A stretch of DNA of 34,249 nucleotides from Bacteroidota bacterium. GTDB taxonomy: Bacteria; Bacteroidota; Bacteroidia; Bacteroidales; VadinHA17. Made by a program: the position numbers and the translations under genes. The first letter of the stretch is position 1; every line of letters starts with the position of its first letter. The notes under the pieces are model-generated. The model searched no databases. It saw only the letters and a program-made list of their open reading frames with translations, and was not told the origin of the DNA. The stretch is taken from contig JAEYZD010000008.1 of the NCBI GenBank assembly GCA_023430725.1, positions 1 through 34,249 on the forward strand. Reading direction: 5' to 3'. Shown here one piece after another: positions 22,401 to 30,786 of the stretch.

Positions 22401-24932
22401 TTAATGCAGAAACGTCACATCCCCTACCTTGTCAAAATACTCTCCGTCAGCAAACCTGCCGGTGGCCTTCCAGACATATACACCCTGCGGCGCCAGGTTG
22501 CCGTCGCCGAAATAACCGTCCCACCCCTTCTTCAGATCATAACTTTCATAGATAAGCACTCCCCACCTGTTGAAGACCTGGAGCCTGTATTCAATGACAT
22601 TTTCAAAAAACGGCCTGAAAACATTGTCCATGGACGGGTGTACACCCTCAGTCCATTCTCCTCCCGTAGGACCCGTCCCGTTCCATTTAAAGGCATTCGG
22701 GTACTTTATTGTGCCGGTCTTCCACTCAACCACCACAGGTGTCACCATGGCCGCAGAATCAATGCAGCCTTCATGAGTGGAGACCACCAGCGAGACAGTA
22801 TATGATCCGGGTGATTCATACTTGTGATAAGGATTCTCCTCAGCGGAGGTCTCCCCGTCACCAAACCGCCATAGCCATGATTCGGCAAAGTATGAATAGC
22901 TGTAGAAGATCACTATCTGTTCATTGTTCACAACATGTGTCGGATAGGCATCAATTATCGCAGAAGGATTCTGGTATACGGTGACCACACCGTTGTGTAC
23001 GGACTCGCCGGCAATATTGTGCACAGTCAGTTTCACTATGTAACTGCCCGGAACATAATATGTGTGTGCGGGATTTTCATCGGATGAATACTGTTTGTCG
23101 CCAAAATCCCATGTATAGCTCTCCCCGTGAATGCTTTTGTTGACAAACTGCACGGTAAGCGGTGCACAGCCAGGAGCCGCTCCCCCGAAGTCTGCGACGG
23201 GCAAAGGAGGCATTGTGACATGTATCTGAACGCTCTGCTGTGCATCACAGCCCCAGCTTTCCGGGGGGACTGAGTAAGTCAGCGTGTGCGTGCCCAGGCC
23301 TGCAACGGCAGGATCGAAAATGTTACCGGTAATACCGGGACCTGACCAGTTGCCACCTGTGGGATAGGCAGTCAGCGTCATCGGAGCGCTGTTAAGGAAT
23401 ACTGTTCCGGGGTCATCGATTATTACCGAAGGCAGAGGCATTACTGTTATCAAGGCCGTGTCTGCATCCGAACAGTCTGTGTTCAGTATTGCATAGCTGA
23501 TTATGTGATTACCCACACCTGCCAGCGCCGGGATGAAGCGGTCACCCACGACTCCGGGGCCGGACCAGACTCCTCCCAGGTCATGGGCGGTAAGAGTTAC
23601 TGCCGGACTGTCCTCACAGAGGGTATCAACAGGGGTGATAGTGGCATCCGGTGTCGCAACGGTCAGCATAGCCGAATCAAGATCCGTACAGCCGTTTGCA
23701 TCAGTGATTGAATAGGTTATCCGGTGATTGCCCGACCCGGCAACAGCAGGATAAAAAATATTGCCTGAAACGCCCGTACCTGACCAAACACCCCCCGGGT
23801 CACTGGCATGCAGGACTATCACCGGGTCTGTGGCACACGCAATGCCGGTGGTAATTATCGTGGCATCAGGTATTGGATATACTGTGATTACAGTCTGGTC
23901 ATTGTCGCTGCAACCGTCACCGTTGGTTACACTGTACCTGACAGTATGGTTGCCAGGACCCGCCAGGGAAGGGTCAAAGATATTTCCGCTGACACCGGCT
24001 CCTGACCATGTTCCGCCTGCATCGTGTGCCGTAAGTGTAACAGGCGGCGCATTGGCACACATCGGATCAACAGGTGTAATGGTTGCATCGGGGTACGGAA
24101 CTATCAGTATCCTGGCAGTGGTTACAACAGGCGGATGGTCACCGTTGTCACGGTCATGCGGAGGTCCCGGGATGTTGGGATCATCATAGGGATTGCAGTA
24201 GTTCCAGTTACGCAGGGTTACCTCAAAATACTGTCCTACCAGTTTGTCATTGGCAACAAACATTACGTCAGACCAGACTCCCGATCCGGTTACGGGTCCG
24301 TGAAGGGTGATTACATTGTCAATGTATGGAAAGGCCCTGTTATGCCCGTCAATTGTGACCGGAATGCCTGTCATTGTGATATCCGTACCGTAAATCCACT
24401 GAATCCACCTGGTGTTCACGTTCGGGTTATCCACCTCCTGCGGCGGCACGCAGTTGAACTGCGTCAGGTCCTGAAAGCGGACGTTCGCACTGTTGCCAAA
24501 ACAGATAGGATATACAACCGGGTTTATATGCATGTGTCCGCCGTTGTGATCGTCGTCATCCCAGACTGTGACAATCTGTTCCTGCGATGATGAGGTGCAG
24601 AGTACGCCGTTGACCACGAGAGTTGCCTGGGGATGATAGTTGCAGATGTTTCCGGCTGATGTGTATGTGTTGATTGAAGTGGCTTCGAAGACCCCGGGAG
24701 ACGTTTCAACAGCCGGAACTGTAACAACATTGCCGTTGTTCCAGTCAAACCTGATGCTGACCGGATAACCGTCATCATTGACACCCGTATAGCTGACGGT
24801 CCAGGTGGCGGTCACCGGTGAACACAGCTTATCCGGAGTGATGTTGTTAGCCTTTGAGAGAATTGAACAGTTCTGCCCGAAGACCTGCAACGACAATAAC
24901 AGTGAAATTATATAGAGGATCCATCTCTTCAT
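22401..24932 (-). CDS. Secreted T9SS type-B protein with four tandem modules and two PKD domains
   Basis: This 843-aa protein has a signal peptide (MKRWILYIISLLLSLQVFGQ), an N-terminal domain of about 260 residues I do not recognise, four tandem modules of about 73 residues at 281-572 (each with TLTAHDxGGxWSGxGVxGNxF and an AGxGNHxxxYS core), two PKD domains at about 575-654 (YTWDFGDKQYSSDENPAHTY) and 657-735 (WLWRFGDGETSAEENPYHKY), and a gliding-motility-type C-terminal domain at about 740-843 (RLQVFNRWGVLIYES, APQGVYVWKATGRF). That last domain is the type-B signal for export through the type IX secretion system. It is presumably a surface or released adhesin-like or glycan-contacting protein. 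It is convergent with the susCD operon and apparently monocistronic. Confidence 0.9.
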   Translation of the reverse strand: MKRWILYIISLLLSLQVFGQNCSILSKANNITPDKLCSPVTATWTVSYTGVNDDGYPVSIRFDWNNGNVVTVPAVETSPGVFEATSINTYTSAGNICNYHPQATLVVNGVLCTSSSQEQIVTVWDDDDHNGGHMHINPVVYPICFGNSANVRFQDLTQFNCVPPQEVDNPNVNTRWIQWIYGTDITMTGIPVTIDGHNRAFPYIDNVITLHGPVTGSGVWSDVMFVANDKLVGQYFEVTLRNWNYCNPYDDPNIPGPPHDRDNGDHPPVVTTARILIVPYPDATITPVDPMCANAPPVTLTAHDAGGTWSGAGVSGNIFDPSLAGPGNHTVRYSVTNGDGCSDNDQTVITVYPIPDATIITTGIACATDPVIVLHASDPGGVWSGTGVSGNIFYPAVAGSGNHRITYSITDANGCTDLDSAMLTVATPDATITPVDTLCEDSPAVTLTAHDLGGVWSGPGVVGDRFIPALAGVGNHIISYAILNTDCSDADTALITVMPLPSVIIDDPGTVFLNSAPMTLTAYPTGGNWSGPGITGNIFDPAVAGLGTHTLTYSVPPESWGCDAQQSVQIHVTMPPLPVADFGGAAPGCAPLTVQFVNKSIHGESYTWDFGDKQYSSDENPAHTYYVPGSYIVKLTVHNIAGESVHNGVVTVYQNPSAIIDAYPTHVVNNEQIVIFYSYSYFAESWLWRFGDGETSAEENPYHKYESPGSYTVSLVVSTHEGCIDSAAMVTPVVVEWKTGTIKYPNAFKWNGTGPTGGEWTEGVHPSMDNVFRPFFENVIEYRLQVFNRWGVLIYESYDLKKGWDGYFGDGNLAPQGVYVWKATGRFADGEYFDKVGDVTFLH
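23217..24092 (-). repeat. Four tandem ~219-bp coding modules
   Basis: Within the T9SS type-B gene, residues 281-352, 355-425, 428-497 and 500-572 are four copies of one module sharing a GGxWSGxGVxGNxFxPxxAGxGNH core. The first three also share a paired-cysteine pattern near their start and end, whereas the fourth has lost the first cysteine. Similarity is at protein level with diverged DNA, so these are ancient duplications, not recent slippage. Confidence 0.85.
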
Positions 24933-25123
24933 GAACCTTTTGACTACATACCCTCGCCGGTGTGTAATGCAAATTGTTAAACGGCCCCTGAGGCTTCAGG
25001 GTTACATTCTCCCCGGATATTTATAAAATCTTTTCAGTCAGGGATGGAATATTGATAATGTCTTTATAAACATAGACCCAAATTAGTTGCGTGAATTAAT
25101 AAGTATATTGATGACATTGGATT

Positions 25124-25131
25124 TAACTTTG
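25124..25131 (+). promoter_or_regulatory. Candidate Bacteroidota -7 element for the KdpDE-trkH genes
   Basis: The bases TAACTTTG match TAnnTTTG exactly and lie 23 bases before the ATG at 25155. The surrounding 222-bp gap (24933-25154) between this gene and the divergent T9SS gene is otherwise AT-rich, with a small hairpin at 24986-25001. No good -33 TTTG is seen at the expected distance. Confidence 0.4.
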
Positions 25132-25154
25132 TGAGAATGATATCATAACTCCAA

Positions 25155-26684
25155 ATGACTGGTAAAGAAACACAGTTGCCGAAGGGCATATTCCGGCATA
25201 TTTACCCTTACCTGCTTGTCATACTGATAATTGGTCTGACAACCCTGGCATGCATACCACTGTCAAATCCCCAGAGCTATCATATAGTTTCCTTCATCCT
25301 GTTGTTTGTGGTGGCAATTCTGGCAGTATTTCTGGGTATAGGTCCCGTGCTGCTGGCTTCAACAATGAGTGCCGTCGCCTGGAACTATTTCTTTATTCCT
25401 CCCTTCCATACCTTCCATATAGCAAATACCGAGGACAGGCTGATGTTCATCTCTTTCTTCATAATAGCACTTCTGAACGGAATCCTCACAAACCGCATAA
25501 GGAGGCAGGAAAGGCTGGTACGGTCCAGGGAAGATGAGACCAATGCTCTGTTTCAGCTTACCGGGGAATTGTCTAAAACGCGAGGCACTGACGGAGTCAT
25601 GAAGGTTGCAGGGGACGATTTCAGGAAACGCTTCGGGGCTGAAACATGGTTCATCATACAGGACGGAAATAATAACCTGCTGCCTCCTGCTGCTGATGAA
25701 GAAAATTCAGGTGCAGATCAGCCAGATCCTGAAATTTCAGGATGGGTTTTCAGCAACCGGAAGAAAGCCGGAAGATATACTGACACAATGAATGATGCAA
25801 TCCTTACATATTACCCGCTGACAGGCGCAAGAATCAGTCCCGGCGTCGTTGCATTCAAAATTGATGAACACAGGTTCAGAAACAAGGATATATTCTGGGA
25901 TACCTACTGTACGCATATCTCAAACGCCCTTGAACGGGAGTTCCTTGGGGAGATGGCAATCAAGGCAAGGGTACTTGATGAGTCTGACAGGTTCTACGGC
26001 ACGCTCTTCAACCTGATTTCCCATGAGTTCAGGATCCCGATTGCTGCAATCATGGGAGCCTCAGATACCCTGATGCTTGCCCAGACATCTGAGAGCAACA
26101 GGGAGGAGCTTTACGGTGAAATCTTCAAGGCATCCGCAAGACTTAACCATCTTACGGAAAACCTTCTCAATATGTCCCGTATCGAGAGCGGAAGGATCTC
26201 ACTCCGTCTCGACTGGCATGATGTGAATGACCTTTTTCACAGGGCCACCCGGAGCCTGAAACAGGAACTGGAGCCATTCCGCCTGGTCATTGCTGTTCCT
26301 GATGACATGCCACTGGTCAGGATCGACTTTGCACTCATGGAGCATGTGCTCATCAATCTGCTGCTCAACTCCACCCAACACTCCCGGCCTGGTACGACAC
26401 TGAACCTGGAAGCTTCATACAGAAGAAATAACCTGATTATCAGAATCTCCGACAACGGACCGGGGTTCCCGCCAGAAGCGCTGCCACGACTTTTTGACAA
26501 ATTCTACCGTGTTGAAGGCTCTCCTGCAGGAGGTCTCGGACTGGGACTCTCAATAGTAAAAGGCCTCGTCGATGTGCATAAGGGAACTGTTGCAGCAGGG
26601 AACAATGACAGCGGCGGCGCACGGTTCACAATCACAATACCATCCAGGCTACCTGAAATGAATCAGTTAAACCTCACAGAATGA
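25155..26684 (+). CDS. KdpD-like sensor histidine kinase lacking the N-terminal KdpD/Usp region
   Basis: This 509-aa inner-membrane kinase has four closely spaced membrane segments at about 18-112, forming a DUF4118/KdpD transmembrane domain with the characteristic WNYFFIPPFHTFHI, then a GAF-like region at about 125-265, a HisKA domain with phospho-acceptor H290 (LISHEFRIPIAAIMGASDTL), and a HATPase domain with ISDNGPGFPPEALPRLFDKF and GGLGLGLSIVKGL. Full-length KdpD is about 900 residues and starts with a cytoplasmic KdpD sensor plus Usp domain; both are missing here. The stop overlaps the start of the response-regulator gene by 4 bp. Together with trkH downstream this suggests control of potassium uptake. 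The stimulus is unknown. Confidence 0.92.
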   Translation: MTGKETQLPKGIFRHIYPYLLVILIIGLTTLACIPLSNPQSYHIVSFILLFVVAILAVFLGIGPVLLASTMSAVAWNYFFIPPFHTFHIANTEDRLMFISFFIIALLNGILTNRIRRQERLVRSREDETNALFQLTGELSKTRGTDGVMKVAGDDFRKRFGAETWFIIQDGNNNLLPPAADEENSGADQPDPEISGWVFSNRKKAGRYTDTMNDAILTYYPLTGARISPGVVAFKIDEHRFRNKDIFWDTYCTHISNALEREFLGEMAIKARVLDESDRFYGTLFNLISHEFRIPIAAIMGASDTLMLAQTSESNREELYGEIFKASARLNHLTENLLNMSRIESGRISLRLDWHDVNDLFHRATRSLKQELEPFRLVIAVPDDMPLVRIDFALMEHVLINLLLNSTQHSRPGTTLNLEASYRRNNLIIRISDNGPGFPPEALPRLFDKFYRVEGSPAGGLGLGLSIVKGLVDVHKGTVAAGNNDSGGARFTITIPSRLPEMNQLNLTE

Positions 26685-27364
26685 ATGAAACAAGAACCAT
26701 ACTTATAGTTGACGATGAGGTTCAGATCCGCAGGCTGCTGGAGATCTCCCTCTCCACATACGGCTACAACACCGTTTTCGCCACAAACGGGAAAGAGGGT
26801 CTTGTGGCAGCCGCAACCCACAGTCCCGCTCTCATTATACTCGACCTGGGCCTGCCTGATATCGATGGCATGAAACTGTTGCAGAAACTGAGGGAATGGT
26901 ACACAAAACCGGTGATTGTCCTCTCCGTACGCAGTTCTGAAGAAGATATTATCAATGCGCTGGACAGCGGAGCAAATGATTACCTGACTAAACCTTTCAG
27001 GAGCGGCGAGCTCGTTGCAAGAATCAGGGCTGCGATAAGGCTCGGCGAGGAAAAAAAGGACACCCCGCTTATGGAGTTCGGATCTCTGACAATAGATATG
27101 CTTAACCATGTGGTACGCAAAAACGGAGAGATAATAAAACTGACCTCCACCGAATATTCATTGCTTACACTTCTTGCGAGGAACTGCGGCAGGGTGCTGA
27201 CGCATCAGTTCATCCTTAAGGATATCTGGGGCTACGGATACCTCGAACAGACACAGTACCTGAGGGTCTTCGTGGCTCAGCTAAGAAAAAAAATAGAAGA
27301 TGACCCGGCAAGCCCGGTGTTGCTCATAACCGAATCAGGAATCGGGTACAGGTTCGGTAACTGA
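26681..27364 (+). CDS. KdpE-like OmpR-family response regulator
   Basis: This 227-aa regulator has a receiver domain with the acidic pair D11-D12 (LIVDDEVQIRRLL), phospho-acceptor D55 (IILDLGLPDIDG) and the conserved Lys in NDYLTKPF, followed by an OmpR-type winged-helix domain at about 130-225 (LTSTEYSLLTLLARN, LKDIWGYGYLEQTQYLRVFVAQLRKKIEDDP, ESGIGYRF). The helix sequence WGxxYxxxxxYLRVxxxQLRxKIE is typical of KdpE. It is translationally coupled (4-bp overlap) to the KdpD-like kinase. It probably activates trkH, whose gene begins 153 bp downstream, though its DNA site is not identified. Confidence 0.93.
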   Translation: MNETRTILIVDDEVQIRRLLEISLSTYGYNTVFATNGKEGLVAAATHSPALIILDLGLPDIDGMKLLQKLREWYTKPVIVLSVRSSEEDIINALDSGANDYLTKPFRSGELVARIRAAIRLGEEKKDTPLMEFGSLTIDMLNHVVRKNGEIIKLTSTEYSLLTLLARNCGRVLTHQFILKDIWGYGYLEQTQYLRVFVAQLRKKIEDDPASPVLLITESGIGYRFGN

Positions 27365-27517
27365 GAAAGAACAAGATTAATCACCTCCTGTAAAAACGTT
27401 GTTACGGGACATACCCGGAGGTCCCCTCTCTTTATGAAATCTTTATAGTCTCCATCCGATTCTTAATTATATTCTTATGATTAAGGCCGGAACTTTGGGC
27501 CGCATTTATTGTGACAT

Positions 27518-28966
27518 TTGATGAGGCTCATAAATCCGGTCCATATTGCAAGGGTTCTTAGCTCTATCCTGCTGATAGAGGCAGCTGCCATACTTTTATG
27601 TCTTCCGGTCTCCATAATTTACAAAGAGCCTGCTGGCCCGATTATCCTGTCATCGGCAATCTGCAGTTTCATCGGAGGATTCATGTGGCTGCTGACACGA
27701 AAAACAGATACCAGCCAGATCACCACAAGGGATACTTACCTGATAGTTACATCAGCCTGGATACTGATATCCCTGGCCGGGGCACTTCCTTACCTGATTG
27801 GAAAGACAATACCATCATTCGTTGATGCGTTCTTCGAAGCCGCATCCGGGCTGTCTACAACAGGCGCATCAATATTGTCAGATGTAGAATCAATGCCCCG
27901 TTCCATTCTCTTCTGGAGAAGCCTGACTCACTGGATCGGAGGTATCGGAATAATAGTGCTTGTGATTCTTGTCCTTCCCTCTTTAAAGGTGACCGGCTAC
28001 CAGCTGTTCAGCCTTGAATCATCAATGAAAGAAAAGATACATCCCCAAACGAAAGGGGTTGTCAACCGAGTTATCCTGATTTACCTTGGTATCACCACCC
28101 TTGAGACCATGTTTCTGCTCATTGGAGGGATGGATCTTTTCGACAGCCTGTGCCATTCATTCGGGACTGTTGCCACTGGCGGTTTCTCAACCAGAAACAC
28201 AAGCCTGGCTGAATATTCACCTTACATTCAATATGTAGTTGCAACATTTATGATTCTGGCAGCCGTTAGTTACGTGGTATATTACCACCTGCTCAGTGGC
28301 AAAATCAGTCGTGTAAAGGCTAATGAGGAGCTCTGGTTTTACCTTTTCACCGTAACAGCCGCAGTGACTACAATAACAGTAATCCTCTTTACTGGTACCG
28401 ACAGAAATTTCAGCCTCTCATTCAGACATGCATATTTCCAGGTTGCTTCGCAAATATCATGTTCCGGATTTGCAACAACCGACTATATGGCCTTCCCGCC
28501 GCTGGGTTGGTTCATAATGTTCCTGCTTATGTTTTCAGGAGGTTCTACTGGCTCCACAACCGGCGGTATAAAAATTGCCAGACATCTGATCTTCTTCAAA
28601 AATCTAAGTAATTCATTCATCAGGGTGCATCACCCCAATGCTGTCATTCCGGTAAAGCTAAACGGTCATGCGGTGCCGGAAGGAGTTGTAAATCAGACCA
28701 TGGTATTCATTTCACTCTATTTAGTAACCTTCCTGGCCGGAGTTCTTATACTCCAGATTTCGGGAATTTCAATTCTTGAGTCCGCCGGGGCATCTGCCAC
28801 TTCAATGGCGGGAATTGGTCCCGGACTGGGCCAATCCGGTAACATGGGAAATTATGCGCACTTCAACCCGGTTGCCAAAATCACAATGACATTTCTGATG
28901 ATTATCGGTCGACTTGAGCTCATTACATTCATAACAGTTTTTACAAGATCGTTCAGGAGGAGCTGA
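27518..28966 (+). CDS. trkH: TrkH-family potassium uptake protein
   Basis: This 482-aa inner-membrane protein is a K+ channel-like transporter of the TrkH/KtrB family. Its four selectivity-filter repeats are visible in order: EAASGLSTTGASIL, HSFGTVATGGFST, QVASQISCSGFATTD, and ATSMAGIGPGLGQSG. The loop GGSTGSTTGGIKIAR is also characteristic. TrkH normally needs a cytoplasmic NAD/ATP-binding partner (TrkA or KtrA), which is not in the window. The gene begins 153 bp after the KdpE-like gene, so it could have its own promoter and be the target of the two-component pair. No terminator is obvious in the gap, only a 5-bp hairpin at 27406-27425. Confidence 0.95.
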   Translation: MMRLINPVHIARVLSSILLIEAAAILLCLPVSIIYKEPAGPIILSSAICSFIGGFMWLLTRKTDTSQITTRDTYLIVTSAWILISLAGALPYLIGKTIPSFVDAFFEAASGLSTTGASILSDVESMPRSILFWRSLTHWIGGIGIIVLVILVLPSLKVTGYQLFSLESSMKEKIHPQTKGVVNRVILIYLGITTLETMFLLIGGMDLFDSLCHSFGTVATGGFSTRNTSLAEYSPYIQYVVATFMILAAVSYVVYYHLLSGKISRVKANEELWFYLFTVTAAVTTITVILFTGTDRNFSLSFRHAYFQVASQISCSGFATTDYMAFPPLGWFIMFLLMFSGGSTGSTTGGIKIARHLIFFKNLSNSFIRVHHPNAVIPVKLNGHAVPEGVVNQTMVFISLYLVTFLAGVLILQISGISILESAGASATSMAGIGPGLGQSGNMGNYAHFNPVAKITMTFLMIIGRLELITFITVFTRSFRRS

Positions 28967-29027
28967 TAGACCGGATCAGAAAAAAATTGTATTTTGATCC
29001 CTCTTATCGTATTCAAATTCCTGACAG

Positions 29028-30770
29028 ATGAAAATCCTTGTAAACAATACCGAGCTGAACCTCCAGAACGGAGCAAAGGTGAGGGATGCAATCGCCGGCT
29101 ATTACAGACACGCAGGGCGAAGAGTTCCTGAAAGACTGCCTGTAGCAGAGGACAAGTTCGGTAATATCGTCGCCCCTGACGGTGCCCTGACCGAGGGGAA
29201 CTCTCTCTTCATCCTGTCCGGACGTAAAAAGAGAACCCGGATCATCAGGGTGATAGTTGTCATCCTGGCTGCCGGACTGCTTTCTGCCTGCAGCTCCGCG
29301 AAGCACACCGGATCCTCTGACGGCCCTGAAAATAGAGCAGAAAGAGTCACCGCATCAGGAAAAGATGCCGGCGATATTCTCCCCGGCATAACCGGTTCCT
29401 CTCAACGGCAGGCAGTAATCTTTGCGGTGAATGACATGCATGCCGCCATAGACAATTTCCCAAAACTGGCCTGGATCGTTGACAGCCTCAGAACTGTTTA
29501 CCCCGACATGCTTCTTGTAGCCGCAGGCGATAACCAGACAGGCAACCCCATAAATGACCAGTATCCCGAGAAGGGATGGCCTGTGATTGACCTGATGAAT
29601 TCAGTCGGCTTTAACCTCAGCGCTGTGGGAAACCATGAGTTCGATACTGGACCGGCAGGGTTCAGCAACCTTGCCGGTAAGGCGAATTTCGGTTTCATCT
29701 GTGCCAATGTTTCAGGAGGGGGGCAACATCCGGTAAAGATGAGTCCCTACAGGATCTTCACCCTTCCCAACGGGCTTAGAATTGCATTTCTCGGGCTGCT
29801 GCAACTCGGGCAGAACGGCATCCCGGACAGCCATCCGGACAATGTCAGGGACTTCGCGTTCCGGTCTCCCTTTGAAACTGCACCGGAATACATGTGGCTG
29901 AAGGACAGCAGTGACATTTTCATCGCTCTTACCCACATCGGGTTTGAGGAGGATGTTAAACTGGCTGAAACAATGCCGGCGGGAATCGATCTTATAATTG
30001 GAGGACACTCACATACAAGGGTTGAGAAGGATCAGATACATAACGGGATTATGATTACCCAGGCTGAAAACAAACTGAAGTACGGCACACTGATCATGCT
30101 TACCGTAAGCAGTGACGGAACCGTCAGCAGGAGCATGCGACTTATTGACATCCGGAACTCGAAAAATGAGCAACCTGCCATCCGGGCTATGGTTGACAGA
30201 TATAATGACAATCCCGTTCTTAATGAGGTGATTGCAACGGCTGCCGATGACTTTTCATCATACGAAGAACTGGGTTACCTGATGGCAGATGCACAGCGTG
30301 CGGCTGCCGGGGCAGACATCGCTCTCATGAATCCTGGCGGTGTCCGTATTGACCAGCTTCCAAAAGGCCCTGTGACGATCAAAAACGTCTACCAGCTTGA
30401 CCCGTTCGGCAATGAACTTGTGGTCACCAAACTGACCGGGGCTGAGATTCTGTCGCTGATGCGCGCTGCCTGGCCGGTTGACGACAACTCGCCCCTCTAC
30501 CCCTCCGGAATCACTACCGCGGTTAAGATTGATGCGGAAGGCAATCCGGCACAATTCTTAATCATGACAGATGATGGCGCCCTCCTTGACCCGGGCAGAA
30601 TCTACACCGTTGCCATGAACAGCTACATGACGCAGGTTTACGATTACGGACACGCTGATCCCGGCCAATCGCTCTTCTTTACAACTGCCGATGCACTGAT
30701 CTCTTACCTGAAAAAGCATTCTGATCTCAGAAGCTACCGGGGTGAAAAAAGAGTAAAGATTACCAGGTAA
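29028..30770 (+). CDS. 5'-nucleotidase family metallophosphatase with N-terminal beta-grasp (ThiS/MoaD-like) domain
   Basis: Residues 1-63 (MKILVNNTELNLQ..., FGNIVAPDGALTEGNSLFIL) look like a small ubiquitin-like beta-grasp domain. A basic stretch and hydrophobic segment follow with a lipobox-like end (RIIRVIVVILAAGLLSAC, Cys88). Then comes a metallophosphoesterase domain with NDMHAAID (N135, D136, H138), AAGDNQTGN (D168), GNHEFD (N202, H203) and IIGGHSHTR, and a C-terminal 5'-nucleotidase domain (NPGGVRIDQLPKGPVTI, NVYQLDPFGNELV). The phosphatase should sit outside the inner membrane, removing phosphate from nucleotides or sugar nucleotides. The first block would then be cytoplasmic. No ATG lies between residue 1 and about 137, so the fusion is not a start error unless a non-standard CTG start at about residue 63 is used. 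Follows trkH by 61 bp. Confidence 0.85.
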   Translation: MKILVNNTELNLQNGAKVRDAIAGYYRHAGRRVPERLPVAEDKFGNIVAPDGALTEGNSLFILSGRKKRTRIIRVIVVILAAGLLSACSSAKHTGSSDGPENRAERVTASGKDAGDILPGITGSSQRQAVIFAVNDMHAAIDNFPKLAWIVDSLRTVYPDMLLVAAGDNQTGNPINDQYPEKGWPVIDLMNSVGFNLSAVGNHEFDTGPAGFSNLAGKANFGFICANVSGGGQHPVKMSPYRIFTLPNGLRIAFLGLLQLGQNGIPDSHPDNVRDFAFRSPFETAPEYMWLKDSSDIFIALTHIGFEEDVKLAETMPAGIDLIIGGHSHTRVEKDQIHNGIMITQAENKLKYGTLIMLTVSSDGTVSRSMRLIDIRNSKNEQPAIRAMVDRYNDNPVLNEVIATAADDFSSYEELGYLMADAQRAAAGADIALMNPGGVRIDQLPKGPVTIKNVYQLDPFGNELVVTKLTGAEILSLMRAAWPVDDNSPLYPSGITTAVKIDAEGNPAQFLIMTDDGALLDPGRIYTVAMNSYMTQVYDYGHADPGQSLFFTTADALISYLKKHSDLRSYRGEKRVKITR

Positions 30771-30786
30771 ACAGCCCCCGGCCAAT

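Noticed and set aside
23217..24092. Possible CRISPR-like or satellite DNA because of regular spacing
   Set aside because: The periodicity is at protein level with diverged DNA and about 219-bp units inside one coding frame, so it reflects domain duplication.
24024..24590. A 188-codon plus-strand open frame
   Set aside because: It is antisense to the T9SS type-B gene, whose tandem modules explain the DNA. The translation is compositionally odd and has no motif.
24986..25001. Small hairpin CCCTGA-GGCT-TCAGGG upstream of the T9SS type-B gene
   Set aside because: It has a 6-bp stem and no T-tract. It could be a regulatory element, but nothing else supports it and such short repeats are common by chance.
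26663..27109. A 148-codon minus-strand open frame
   Set aside because: It is antisense to the receiver domain of the KdpE-like regulator, which has intact phosphorylation-site residues.
27406..27425. Hairpin GGGAC/GTCCC between the KdpE-like gene and trkH
   Set aside because: The stem is only 5 bp with a 10-base loop and no good T run, so I did not call a terminator.
28986..29000. TATTTTG-like promoter box upstream of the nucleotidase gene
   Set aside because: It is one base short of the TAnnTTTG consensus and no -33 element is evident, so I left it out.
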